A stretch of DNA of 64,000 bases, taken from assembly GCA_033002965.1 (NCBI GenBank), contig JAURVB010007419.1, forward strand, positions 30,122 to 94,121, read 5' to 3'. The notes under the pieces were generated by a model. It had not been told where the DNA came from, did no database searches, and worked only from the letters and a program-made list of their open reading frames with translations. The position numbers and the translations under genes were made by a program. Of the stretch, positions 1-10,918 are shown in pieces. The first letter of the stretch is position 1, and each line of letters begins with the position of its first letter. This DNA comes from Piper betle (taxonomy: Eukaryota; Streptophyta; Magnoliopsida; Piperales; Piperaceae).

Positions 1-409
1 ATAACCCATTCAAACTGCTTTATAACGCGTCCTAATGTATTTTTCAGCTTAAAAATAATTTTACAATCAAATACATTAAAAAATACAATAAACTGTTATA
101 TACTTTGATAAGTTATTTCTCATCATTTTTTTACGTTATCATCATATATTCAGTGATACTTGACCTTCATTGCTCATAACTCACGGCTGGTTTCGATTTA
201 GGATGCGGTTCATGAACTGATTTAACTCAAGCCGACGGTTGAACCGAATGGTTTGCTAATGTAAAACTCTTATCTGAGTCATGGATTTTATATGCCATGT
301 GTCAAATTCATGCACGTCAAGTGTAGTTACATGCAGTTGCACCCCTTTTTCTACCCTCGTCTACCCATTATTTTGGACCTTCATATCTCTCTACCCTACC
401 TTGGTTTGG
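1..409. other. intergenic DNA left of the LTR element
   Basis: AT-rich sequence with no convincing reading frame. The last five bases (405-409, tttgg) are the left flank of the LTR retrotransposon and a candidate target-site duplication. Confidence 0.6.
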
Positions 410-607
410 TGGTATGAATATAGTGAGTAGAGGAGTACAAAGGGGCATTGCAGGCTTCGAACTGTCAGCATTTAGTTGTAACCGTCAGTTTTGAATGAAA
501 TGTACTGGCGGAAAACTAGGAGTTGGGCTGGAAAACAGAATAAAAGGGGAGAAACAAACTGTAATTGGCATGACTTGAAGAATTGAATTCTTGATTTTGT
601 TTTTCCA
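410..607 (+). repeat. 5' LTR
   Basis: Left copy of the 198-bp direct repeat. It differs from the right copy by three substitutions (contexts tacAaag/tacGaag, cagTttt/cagTatt, aggagTtgg/aggagAtgg). Confidence 0.85.
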
Positions 608-732
608 TTTATCTTCTTCCTACTTTCTAGAATGATCAACAGGGGAGCAAGGGTTTCATCCCTGTCCCGTCCTCCACCATTTCAGTCGCATCCTCCCAAC
701 CTCCTCTGTTTCGCAGGCTGGTCGTCAAATCC

Positions 733-2409
733 ATGGCCCCACCGAAGCAAGGGAACAAGCAGGGAAAAGGGAAGGAGCTCGTCGTCGATTTGGGGGAGGA
801 AACTCACACCAATTTGGCATCAGAGCAAGGCGAGGGAGGTATGAATCCATCACCCAACTCGGTTGAATTATCTCACATTAAACAGATTCAGGATCATTTG
901 ATTACTGTCGTTGCTGAAATTTCTGCAAAACTCGAATTGTTACTGCAATCGAGGGTTGAGGATAGGGGGAATCTGGATAATCGTGAGGGAATTGGGACAC
1001 CTCATATGAGGGTTCCTGTTGTTGGGTTGGATATTGATGATCAATGGCAGGATAGTCGAAGAAACACCCAAAGGGAAGAACAGGCAAGGATGTCGGGAGG
1101 AAGGATTCCGCAAGCGTACCGGGATGACGACGGGAAGCCGGTTGTTCTTGAGTGCGTCCGGGAAGCCGAGAGGCGGATCGCCGGACATAAGAATATGGAG
1201 TATCTTCCGATGGGTGGGAGTCTAGCAATGGTAGAGGAAACATTGAAGCTGGCATATGGGGATAACTCTCACCTAATTAAGGATAAAAGAATTGCAGCGG
1301 TGCAAGCACTTTCTGGAACTGGTGCATGCCGACTCTTTGCTGATTTTCAGAAGCGCTTCATGCCTGATTCCCAGATCTACATACCAGTGCCAACTTGGGC
1401 CAACCATCATAATATTTGGAGAGATGCTCAGGTGCCCCAAAGAACTTTCCATTACTATCATCCGGAGACAAGGGGGCTAGATTTTGCTTCAATGATGGAT
1501 GATATCAAGAATGCACCAAATGGTTCCTTCTTCTTGCTTCATGCATGTGCACACAATCCTACTGGAGTAGATCCAACAGAAGAACAGTGGAGAGAGATGT
1601 CATACCAGTTCAAGGTGAAGAATCATTTTGCCTTCTTTGACATGGCATACCAAGGTTTTGCAAGTGGTGATCCGGAGAGAGATGCAAAAGCCATTTGTAT
1701 CTTTCTTGAAGATGGCCATTTAATTGGATGCGCTCAATCATATGCCAAAAATATGGGCCTTTATGGTCAAAGAGTAGGTTGCCTCAGTGTTCTCTGTGAA
1801 GGTGACAAGCAAGCTGTAGCTGTGAAGAGTCAGTTGCAGCAATTAGCTAGGCCTATGTATAGCAATCCACCAATTCATGGTGCTCTTATTGTCTCTACAA
1901 TACTTGGCGATCCTGAACTGAAGAGTTTGTGGCTCAAGGAGGTGAAGGCCATGGCTGACCGGATAATTGGAATGCGGTCTGCTCTTAGAGAAAACCTTGA
2001 GAAACTAGGGTCTCCTCTATCCTGGGAGCAAACATTGCCCTCTGTTCTTGTTATTGCTGTTATTTCTGCATCTTTAACTTCTAAGGCCAGGCTTGGTACT
2101 TGTGGCATTCAGCAGATTGGGGGCCACTTGGGATCAAACAGGTGCACGTCTATTGCTGCTGGGCTTAATGCATTGGCTTTGAAGCATGGCATTTCGTCAC
2201 GCCTTGGCCAGCTGTTATTCCTGTACCAATTTCTTACCTTATACTACTCCAATGGCGGATACTTCCTTGTAATTCGTAATCTGTACAACCTTGGGGACAA
2301 GGTTCTTGTAAAGGGGAGGGTAATTGGTATGAATATAGTGAGTAGAGGAGTACGAAGGGGCATTGCAGGCTTCGAACTGTCAGCATTTAGTTGTAACCGT
2401 CAGTATTGA
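733..2409 (+). CDS. chimeric gag-like / aspartate aminotransferase ORF inside the LTR element
   Basis: A 558-codon ORF starts 126 bp after the 5' LTR and stops inside the 3' LTR. Residues 1-127 are a basic, glutamine-rich leader with a short helical stretch (about 44-76) that resembles the start of a plant Ty3-type gag. Residues 128-431 (about 1114-2025) match plant mitochondrial-type aspartate aminotransferase closely: NMEYLPMGG, GTGACRLFADFQKRF, HNPTGVDPT, FFDMAYQGFASGD and SYAKNMGLYGQR, in which K339 is the PLP-binding lysine. The match begins mid-enzyme at AYRDD and ends at LGSPLSW, so the N-terminal arm and the C-terminal part with the conserved substrate-carboxylate arginine are missing. 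The remaining 127 residues are element-derived. The lack of introns shows capture through RNA. A working enzyme is unlikely. Confidence 0.8.
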   Translation: MAPPKQGNKQGKGKELVVDLGEETHTNLASEQGEGGMNPSPNSVELSHIKQIQDHLITVVAEISAKLELLLQSRVEDRGNLDNREGIGTPHMRVPVVGLDIDDQWQDSRRNTQREEQARMSGGRIPQAYRDDDGKPVVLECVREAERRIAGHKNMEYLPMGGSLAMVEETLKLAYGDNSHLIKDKRIAAVQALSGTGACRLFADFQKRFMPDSQIYIPVPTWANHHNIWRDAQVPQRTFHYYHPETRGLDFASMMDDIKNAPNGSFFLLHACAHNPTGVDPTEEQWREMSYQFKVKNHFAFFDMAYQGFASGDPERDAKAICIFLEDGHLIGCAQSYAKNMGLYGQRVGCLSVLCEGDKQAVAVKSQLQQLARPMYSNPPIHGALIVSTILGDPELKSLWLKEVKAMADRIIGMRSALRENLEKLGSPLSWEQTLPSVLVIAVISASLTSKARLGTCGIQQIGGHLGSNRCTSIAAGLNALALKHGISSRLGQLLFLYQFLTLYYSNGGYFLVIRNLYNLGDKVLVKGRVIGMNIVSRGVRRGIAGFELSAFSCNRQY

Positions 2410-2522
2410 ATGAAATGTACTGGCGGAAAACTAGGAGATGGGCTGGAAAACAGAATAAAAGGGGAGAAACAAACTGTAATTGGCATGACTTGAAGAATTG
2501 AATTCTTGATTTTGTTTTTCCA
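2325..2522 (+). repeat. 3' LTR
   Basis: Right copy of the 198-bp repeat, directly downstream of the purine tract. The chimeric ORF ends in it (stop at 2407-2409). Confidence 0.85.
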
Positions 2523-5069
2523 TTTAGTTTGCCGAGCTGTCACCACCACCATCTTTGGCTCATCACGGATAATAAGCCCAGCCCCGATACCGGCCATTAA
2601 ACCACCTTAGCTCGCCGAAAATCGTCATGAAGTACCGCCAATTTCTGAAAATTGCCAGCGCCGCCACGACTTGAGAGCACCATCGCCGCTGTACCATTGC
2701 ACCTTCGGTCATCCTAACACCGGTGATCGACTTCTCTCAGTGAGATCTGTCGATTTCAACAAGCTCCGCAGCCTTGGTTGCCCCATTACCGCCGGTGACG
2801 CAGTTTTGTGCTGGCGTTAATAGCCTTAACTATTGCCCATTTCTCTAATTTTCTGGCTGACCGCCGCCGTTCCAGCCACCCTGACACTCATCACTGTGAC
2901 CTGATTCACCCCCTAGCCGTCTATACCAACCGGCCGCCTCCCCTCTAGAGCTGCCGATCATCGTCACCGTCGCCGTCGTCATTTTCTTCTCCCTGCATTG
3001 AACCCAAGCACCCGATTCGTTTCAGCTATTTTTCTACTGACCGATTGGTCCAAATTTGGACTCGACCCGGTTCTACAACCTGACCCAGCCAGACTTGCTT
3101 GGCGTCGTTTTGCCTATTTTTTGTCCTAATTCGAGATTTCTTATGCTTGTTTTTATGCATTTCGGTATAGATGTATTTTGGGTGTTTTCATATTTATTTG
3201 TCTATTTTTTATTTATTAAATTATTTATTTATTTATTTATTTATTATTTGACTCGTGTTTATTACTCGATATTTATTATTGATTCGTATACATGTGATTT
3301 ATTTTATGTGACTATGTAGTATTCTTATACTTTTGATAAGTTGTATTTTAGTGTCTTGCATGATTTATTTTATTATTTTATTATTAAATTATTTTAATCA
3401 CATGATTTACATATTATTAAAAATTGAGATTGTTTTATTTATATCTTAGTCGTGCATGTGAGTTATTACTTAATTATTTATTAACTTGTAAAATATTGAT
3501 GTTATATTAATTTTCATGTGTTCATTATTGTGTTACATTGGATCATACCCGAAAATAGGGGTTTTGCCTTATTTTGTGTGTAATGCATATTTAGTTGATT
3601 AATTTGCCTTGTTTAGACTATTTATTGTTATGTTCACATACACACACACACTTCATCATGCATCATTTAGATTATAGTTATGTTTTGAGTCGGGGTTTCG
3701 ATTTAGGCTTTGGAGTTCGAGCTCGTCGTTAAAGTATACACGCTTGGAGCCTGGATCTCAGGTTCGTTAGGGCTCACCTTCGCTCTTTTATTGCTATTCT
3801 CTATCGTGATTTATTTTTATCGTAGGGCATGTTAAATGCATGTTTTATTATATATCATTTAGCATGAGCCATCTTATTTATTTCAAAATGATGTGTCAAG
3901 TGATGAATTTATAGAAAAACCCACTTGATGTCAGATTCTTGAAAATATATTTTTAACATAATTAATAATTCTCGATGATGAGATCTGTCAAATTGATTTC
4001 AAAAACCTAGCTTTGTTTCAAGTTCCTCTTATTTCCTTAGGGCCTATTATATGGTTTATGACCCGGATTACTTTTATTTTGTCAGATTTTGGATGCAGGT
4101 GAGTTGTGAAAGATATTTACTCCTATCGAGGAGGGTAGACATGTTATTCTTGATTGAGGAAGATCATGTTATCATTGCATCTCTACACTTTGAGCTTCTC
4201 ACACCTAGAGAATCATAGAATATCGAGTACCGTATTCTGCAACGCATGTCGTGACTGTAACGTACTTGACTATTGGGTCTCGTGGGCTCTGAGATCGGTA
4301 GACATGGAGGATGTGGAGGGCGGCTACCATGCTGACGGGTTCGTGACTAAGATGTCCCCAAATGATGGCTTTGCCCTAGTGATAGTTCCTATGGAATTAT
4401 ATTATCGTTTTGTTTCTTGTGAGTTGTTAAGGTCACTTGTCGTTTATTGTTTAGTTATTTGGGACAAGAAACCTTGGGGGCAGCCGGAGCAAAGGGACAC
4501 GAGGACTTCGCAAACACACACCTGACGCATGTCTCTCGATGTTTATCTTTTAGTTGTTTTTTTGTTGTTATATTATAACTACAAGTTTGGAGAATTCTTC
4601 ATTTATTTACTATTAGACTTGTGCATTTTTATTTTGATTGTGATTTGGTTTATGGTATACGCATGTGTACGACTCTTTGATTAGAGTTATGGATTTTAAC
4701 ATCTATTTGGATTATGCATTCATTTTCATTTCATGTTATCATATTTTGAGAAAAAAAGATGTGCATATCTCATAAGATTCTATTTTGGAGTCGGCTAACG
4801 CTATTCAATGAAGGTTGGAATATAAAATAGAAAAAGAAGCAAAAGTAGACAGAATACGAATCTCCTTCCACAAGAACCGTATGCTCCCTTATCTCCAATC
4901 CTTAGGCATAATGGAACCATGAACATATTTATGAATTGAAGCAGCAGTTAAATTTTGCAACCAAACACAACTGTCACTTCCAGTTTGATTACATTAGAAC
5001 TTCTTTTGCTGATTTTTTTGTGTGAATTTGTGTGATCAGTTGTGACTTTGGCTTGGGTAAGAGGCGAAG
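2523..5069. other. non-coding region, possibly old LTR or retrotransposon remnant
   Basis: The first 500 bases are GC-rich and pyrimidine-rich with repeated gccgcc/caccgc motifs. They change abruptly to very AT-rich sequence with a (ttta)n tract near 3220-3245. This texture resembles a decayed plant Ty3-type LTR, but I found no matching partner repeat and no polymerase reading frame, so the assignment is weak. The last 250 bases should include the promoter and 5' leader of the ARF gene. Confidence 0.35.
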
Positions 5070-6046
5070 ATGGGTCTGGCAATCTCGAGGATGGTGAGGA
5101 TGCTGTTTGCCAAGAAGGAGATGAGGATTTTGATGGTTGGACTTGATGCTGCTGGGAAGACCACCATCCTCTACAAACTCAAGCTGGGAGAGATTGTAAA
5201 TACCATTCCAACCATCGGTAAGAACACCGATATGTAAATTCTTCTTAGAATCATTCACAAATATCAATGGTTTGTCTGGATGTTATTGTTCTTATGTTAC
5301 CAACCGTTCGAACACCAGGTTTTAATGTGGAAAGCGTGGAGTACAAGAATGTTAGCTTCACTGTTTGGGATGTTGGGGGCCAAGACAAGGTATACAACTC
5401 ATGTCTTATCATCAAAAGTTTTTTATATTATGATCAATTACTACAAGCAGAGAACCCTCTCAAGAATGTAGATCTTACAGGAAAATATTAACGTCTTAAA
5501 AAATTGAACCTATATATGCATCTCTTGTGTTCTTGATTAGATTCGGCCGCTATGGAGACACTACTTCCAAAACACCCAGGGGCTTATTTTTGTGGTTGAT
5601 AGTAATGATAAAGATCGGATTGCCGAAGCCAGAGACGAACTACATCGGATGCTAAGTGAGGTAAGTTGATATGCTTATGTATATTGCATTTTCTGGGTTA
5701 TAGTCAAATCATCTGATTGTTATCTCAATGTTGGGCAATTGTTGTAGGAGGAATTGAGGGGGGCAACCTTACTTGTTTTTGCCAACAAGCAAGATCTTCC
5801 TAATGCGATGAGTGTAGCAGAGATCACTGATAAACTTGGTCTGCAGTCCCTCCGGCAGCGCCGCTGGTATGTTAAGCTCTCCTGCAATTGATATAACTAG
5901 TTCAAATATGTCAAGGACAAAAATAAATTTGAGAATGTTATATATTATGTGGATGCAGGTACATACAGAGTGCTTGTGCAACCTCAGGGGAGGGGCTTTA
6001 CGAAGGTCTGGATTGGCTCTCCACCAATGTACCTACCATGGTCTAA
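5070..6046 (+). CDS. ADP-ribosylation factor (ARF) small GTPase
   Basis: Five exons (5070-5217, 5319-5389, 5541-5660, 5748-5866, 5959-6046) join in frame to 181 residues, the standard ARF length. ARF GTPases cycle on Golgi and endosomal membranes and recruit coat proteins. Visible: Gly2 for N-myristoylation, an amphipathic N-terminal helix, the P-loop GLDAAGKT (24-31), T48 of switch 1 in [14 protein letters not shown] (switch 2), NKQD for guanine recognition, and CATSGEG near the end. All introns have GT-AG ends. The effector and nucleotide regions are nearly invariant ARF1 sequence, while the N-terminus ([12 protein letters not shown]) and the last residues (STNVPTMV) depart from the usual ARF1 ends. 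That points to a divergent ARF1-class paralogue rather than ARF-like or SAR1. Confidence 0.95.
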
Positions 6047-7870
6047 CTTTTAATACCAGAATCGACTACAGCTTTTATACGTAGGAGGGCACCATATATA
6101 CAAGTGTCCTCATCCTTGTTTTTTTCTGATGTAATAACTTGGGCGTGATACTTTTCAAGGATTAGAATCAACTACAGCTTTTATGTATACAAAAGGATTG
6201 CAGAGATCATGTGAAAGCATCAACAAAAGAATGAACCTAAGGGCTGCAATCATTTTGAAAGAAAAAAAGTTATATCTTTGGTGCTTCGTCCTGGACATCA
6301 TCCCCCTTCTACTCTTTCTCTGCTTCTCCCTGAGTTGAGTTCGGTGAAGCAATCCTCTATTCTCGCTTCATTGTTCCACTCTCCCTGATCTGTTTTTTTT
6401 TTTACAATAAGTTAAGGTCTGAGGTTTAATTCAGTAAAGTTATCATGTTTACTCTTGCTAAAGCTTGGGTCACTTTTCTCGGGTTGTTTTATTCAGGAGG
6501 TCTCTAATACGAGTCAGACGTGCATGAGACCAATTAGTTGCTCAACCGTTGTCATGGATATATAAATTCAAAGCCCTTCAATATCCTTCTTGACGCTTTA
6601 TTAATTATCATCTTGCAAATGTTATACATTCTAAATTTTTGGGTGAACTCGAGAACAATTGAAGACGGAATTTCATTGTTTGTAACAGCAAATTTTCAAG
6701 TAGTATAATCATCAAATACCCACCAATAATCGGAATGAGTTAACTTGCGAATTATTATATGTATGAGAAAAATTAGAATTTATATTTTTCGGTCAGTTAT
6801 ATTTAACCTATGGATATTGTGACGAGGGCAATTTTGTTTAATTACAAAAAAAATGCAATTATATAATTAGTGGATGCTTATATCCTTATCTAACACCATT
6901 ATGCCACTAATATAGCCATCACAGCTGTATTGCACTACGGGCTCCTCAGCCGAATCAACTTGCAAGCAATAATAATACCTTTTAGAGATGTAATCAAAGC
7001 CAGATCAACTTGACAATGACAAACAAACTACATTCGGTTCAGTTTAGCTTCAACTTGTGCTCTTTATTTGTAGAACTTGAACAAATACTCAGCCCAATAA
7101 TAATAACTTAACAAACTATGAACATTACTAGAATGAAAAAGTTATCGACTCGATTCGGCTAATATTTTCGCCGCATCCAAACCCATGGACAATCTTTTTC
7201 CTTTTCACTTGTCGGCTCCGGCTACACCATACCATAAGCAGCCTTGGTATATATATAGAACATTGGGCCAATACATTTTGCTACAATGACGTGCCCCTTC
7301 TAACATCAACAACAATCAATGAAACTATCAATTTGTGTTGGTTTTAATTGCATTAATGAATAATGTACATTGCTAGGCAACAAGGGTCATTCGTTGGTCA
7401 TATTTCAGTTCTTATTTGAAAGAGCATAAGCCAACTCTAGTTGCAAATTAGACGCCCAATGGTTGACATCCCCATTTGGAGGGAATTGATATCAATTATA
7501 ATCACAAATACCAATTATACACCCTAAATCACAAATGTAAAAAAATTATTGTGCACGTAATTTTAACAAAACTTGAATCACAAATTTCATAAAAAATAAT
7601 TTTTTACATTAATTTAGCCAACTTAACTTTATCCTCATGTTTAATTTAACTTTGTCCTCAATACTTAATTTAATCAACTAAAAGCCTAGGCATAATTTTA
7701 AAAAAAAAATGAACCCACCTTTTCTATAAAAGAGAACCAATGCAAATTGACCTTAAGGGTAGGTTTTGACAAATACAACAAATAGTTTTGCTGCCCACCC
7801 CAAGTGAATTTAAGTGCATGTGTTGCCATATTTCCAACCCATGATCTCCATAATAAACTCGGATCAGACC
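6047..7870. other. ARF 3' region and AT-rich intergenic DNA
   Basis: The 3' untranslated region of the ARF gene presumably ends within the first few hundred bases. The rest is AT-rich with short ORFs only. I see no gene. Confidence 0.5.
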
Positions 7871-7946
7871 GGATCTCAGTGGACTCGAACCACTACCCCC
7901 CTCAAAACAACTTTTGAGAGAGCCCTGCCAATTGGGCTAAAGATCC
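7871..7946 (-). tRNA. tRNA-like fold, probably a pseudogene
   Basis: On the minus strand 76 bases can form a cloverleaf. The acceptor arm is 7 bp (GGATCTT with GAGATCC, one G-T pair). The D arm is GCCC/GGGC. The T arm is AGTGG/CCACT around the loop TTCGAGT, giving a good internal B box (GTTCGAGTCC). The middle does not fit: the anticodon region CTCTCAAAAGTTGTTTTGAGGG prefers a long hairpin with a very short loop, and the segment is about four bases too long for a standard class I tRNA. I cannot assign an anticodon. It could be a decayed tRNA, a tRNA-derived SINE head or an unusual tRNA-like RNA. Confidence 0.4.
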
Positions 7947-9900
7947 AATTTCACGCCACCGTTTACAACATACTACAACCTTTAATGCCGTCAGATCCTT
8001 GATAAATACTTATTCTTTTGTCGCTTACATAAATAGCCCAGAGTTTGCATCCCCCAATGTGAACCAATGTATGCCCAGTAGCACACCCCAAAGCTAGCAT
8101 CAACAACCTACCAACGAAAAGAAAAGAAATCAGGTTTCAACGAATGCTGGTTACTACCCACATAAATTATGGTAAAACTTAAATTTAGACCAACAAAAGT
8201 TACTTACATTTTTCTAAGCGCTAAAGAGTAAACCTGAATTTGAAGTGGACACAAGCTCTAATAGATCGTTGCCAGGCAATGTTATAACAGGCGATTGCTT
8301 GGGAAAAAATATTATGATAACCATCCATTATTACCACCAGCGGACGCACTTTTTGCACTTTGAAATTAAACTTGAAATTATTATTCCACGACCCAGGGAC
8401 TTGACCCGCACTACTTCCATTTCCAAATCGAACGATCCACTCGAATCCTATTTCCAGTTACTTCTTGTCATCCCACATTTATATTTTTTTCTTAAAAAAT
8501 ACCTGCCTTTTCTTTTTCTGATCTGCAACAAAAAAAAAGAAATTAAATCTGATATGCAAAATCTTGCACGAAGAATCAAAATCTAGTGTGGATTTATTAA
8601 CAATTTAAAAGGTCTATAAAGGAAATTATTTGTGTACCACCAAAATTCTCTATTTTCTTCCAACCTTGATGAATTTGATTACCCTAAACAAATTGCCATG
8701 TATAATCCACATAATTACTTATATAAACCAATCAAATTAGAAGTAGATACACGCACAATTCATGTTATTAATTAAATAAACCAATCAATTTACATGTACA
8801 ATTGAAAAAAAACTTTTGGTGTGCAAAAAAAAAATACAAACCGCAGAAAATCCCTGGCTGGCATTACACAAGGCCAAGCTCTGCTAGATGACCAAGAATA
8901 TTATCATAACATTCTATTTAGCACAAAATATAACATCTACTGATTATTATTAGTAAACAAAATTAAACTAATCAAATTCAACCATCACGTCAAACCGGAT
9001 GAGCGTTGGGTTTTTTCACGAGGCCACAAACGTGATCAGCAAAGAGATCATAAATAACAGATGCACATACACATCAGATATCCTTGAAATGGTTCTACAA
9101 TTGACGAAACGGATTCAACCTCTCGTTTACGCCTCCAGTAGAAGCCGCTCCACCGCTGGCCGTTGTGTACAGGGCGGATTCATACCTTCAGTAGCTACCC
9201 GGCAACCGGTACAACTTATCAATGTTAAATGCTATAAAATTACAACACCGTTTGCAGCCAAACCATTGTAATAATCAACACCTCATACATACACACGGTT
9301 ATTGGCATGCTATCAGATATTTGGTGGGGTGCTTGACAAAACAGAATTTACTTACGATACAGCCAAACAGAGGTTTAATGGTGTATGGAAATCATATAAG
9401 CAATGCATTAGCTACTTCAAATGTTCAGGCCTTGAGATGCGAAAAACATAACGAATAAACGATTCGAAGATAAAAGATATGATTTGATAATTTTAATAAA
9501 TTCTTCTTTTAAGTGATTCAAATAACGAATGGAATGAGAATAGTAGGTATAATCGCAAGTTAAGAGAGACGAGTTGATAGTAAACCATCGTGATTGATAC
9601 CTTGTTTGTCGGTGGAGTAATAGTGCACGAACCAAAGCGTGGGGAGGATCTTCTCGGCATGCTATATTCTGGTATGATAATCATCGAAGTGGTAGTGTGA
9701 TCGGTCAATCAAGAGGAGACGTGAGGCACGGTAAAGAAAGAGGCAAGGCACAACACACACGCCCACGGCGTAAGAGGAGATCCCGGGTATATAACAAACA
9801 ACCCCGTGCGATCTCCTCTTAACGCCCAAACGCAAAAATATCTTCTTTTTTATTCAGAGGTTGTGACCTGCCATGCGAGCGCACCCAACAAGGCAAAGGT
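7947..9900. other. AT-rich intergenic DNA
   Basis: Only short, unconvincing ORFs on both strands. A 16-bp hairpin (9767-9782 with 9810-9827) lies near the right end. Confidence 0.5.
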
Positions 9901-10510
9901 CGTAGACGATTAACACGATCAAACATACAACCCCGTTCGATGATGCGGATTCCCCCTCACCGCCGCCTTGTGTCGATCGGCCGACGCCTTCGTGATTCGA
10001 CGATATCTACACGTACACATCATGCAATTCCACAAATCGCCACATAGCTAACAGCAATCGAACCATATATACAAGAAGAAGACGCCCGTGCGTACAATTC
10101 CCCTAGATGCCTGGCACATAAGTGTCGAAGGCAAAGGACCCATGATCGACAATCTAAGATCAGATCAACAACCAACCAAGGATGCGCGTGATGGCCAAAC
10201 CGTCGGACACAAATCATCTGCAAGGATAATCAACAGATCGGTTGCTAAGAACAAGCAAATCTAAAAAAACATCAAACCTACGGTACGGCACAATAAAGTA
10301 AGCTGAAAAAAGGAACAACGAAACAAAACAGAAAAGAAGCGCGTATAGAACAATAGATCGGAGGCTCACCTCCCCGGATCCAGCGATAGGATCCGGAAAC
10401 GGTAAAGTAATGGGGACGAGATGGCAAAGAGAAGAAGAGAATTACGGTCGAGGCTGCCATGAGACAGATGGAGAAGAAATAAAAGGAGGGGCAGCCTGTA
10501 TTTATAGGGA
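9900..10510 (-). other. possible short spliced transcription unit, minus strand
   Basis: A clean TATA box (TATAAATA, minus strand) lies at 10499-10506, followed about 40 bases downstream by an ATG at about 10460. A plausible first exon ends near 10367 with donor GTGAGC, and a plausible acceptor (ccttgcag) sits at about 10214. Joining them gives a peptide of only about 50 residues that I do not recognise. The unit may be a non-coding RNA or the 5' end of one. It is divergent from the GH95 gene. Confidence 0.3.
10499..10506 (-). promoter_or_regulatory. TATA box, minus strand
   Basis: The minus-strand sequence CCTATAAATACAGG fits the plant TATA consensus and faces the putative short transcript. 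Confidence 0.45.
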
Positions 10511-10798
10511 AGAGAGGCGGGATGGACGGCTGGATGAAAGTGGAGTGGTTGAGAGTCGAGGGTGGAGATGGGGAAGAGAAGTGATAGGGTAATGAGAAGT
10601 CGTGATTGATGTGTGCGATGGAAACTACTGACAACAAGTTGGGGCTAATGCTGGAAAAAAAGACACAAGTTGGGGGTTGGAACATGAGAAGTAACGGCTA
10701 AGGCCGTCGGGACGAAGAAACGACCAACCACCTCCCTTCAAAGCAACCGCCGAAACCGCCATCCCACCAACCGTCCTCACTCTCTAATGTCCGCTCCT

Positions 10799-10806
10799 TA
10801 TTTAAG
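10799..10806 (+). promoter_or_regulatory. candidate TATA box of the GH95 gene
   Basis: TATTTAAG lies 113-120 bases upstream of the GH95 start codon, about 290 bases from the oppositely facing TATA box at 10499. The interval looks like a bidirectional promoter. Confidence 0.4.
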
Positions 10807-10918
10807 TGGAAGCCGTAAGTCTGTCCTCCTCCCACCTCAGTACTCTCTCCCTTCTTCTCCCACCGGAGAAAGCCAGGAAGCTGGCTGATACAGCGGCGGC
10901 AAAGCTTCCCGCCTTGTC

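Larger units (their letters stand above)
410..2522 (+). mobile_element. small LTR retrotransposon carrying a captured aspartate aminotransferase fragment
   Basis: Two direct repeats of 198 bp (410-607 and 2325-2522) start with TGGTATG and end with CCA. They align without gaps and differ at three positions. The 3' copy follows a purine tract (2310-2320, aaaggggaggg) with a four-base gap, as expected for a polypurine tract before a 3' LTR. Flanking five-mers are tttgg and tttag, a possible target duplication with one mismatch. The 1.7 kb interior holds one long ORF whose middle is a plant aminotransferase without introns. No reverse transcriptase or integrase is present, so the element would depend on another element's enzymes. 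I do not see a clear tRNA primer-binding site after the 5' LTR. The repeat identity continues four bases (ttta) past CCA in both copies, so the right LTR boundary is uncertain by that much. Confidence 0.85.

Noticed and set aside
632..844. Separate 70-codon ORF after the 5' LTR
   Set aside because: Overlaps the longer gag-AAT frame and has no motif; likely leader sequence.
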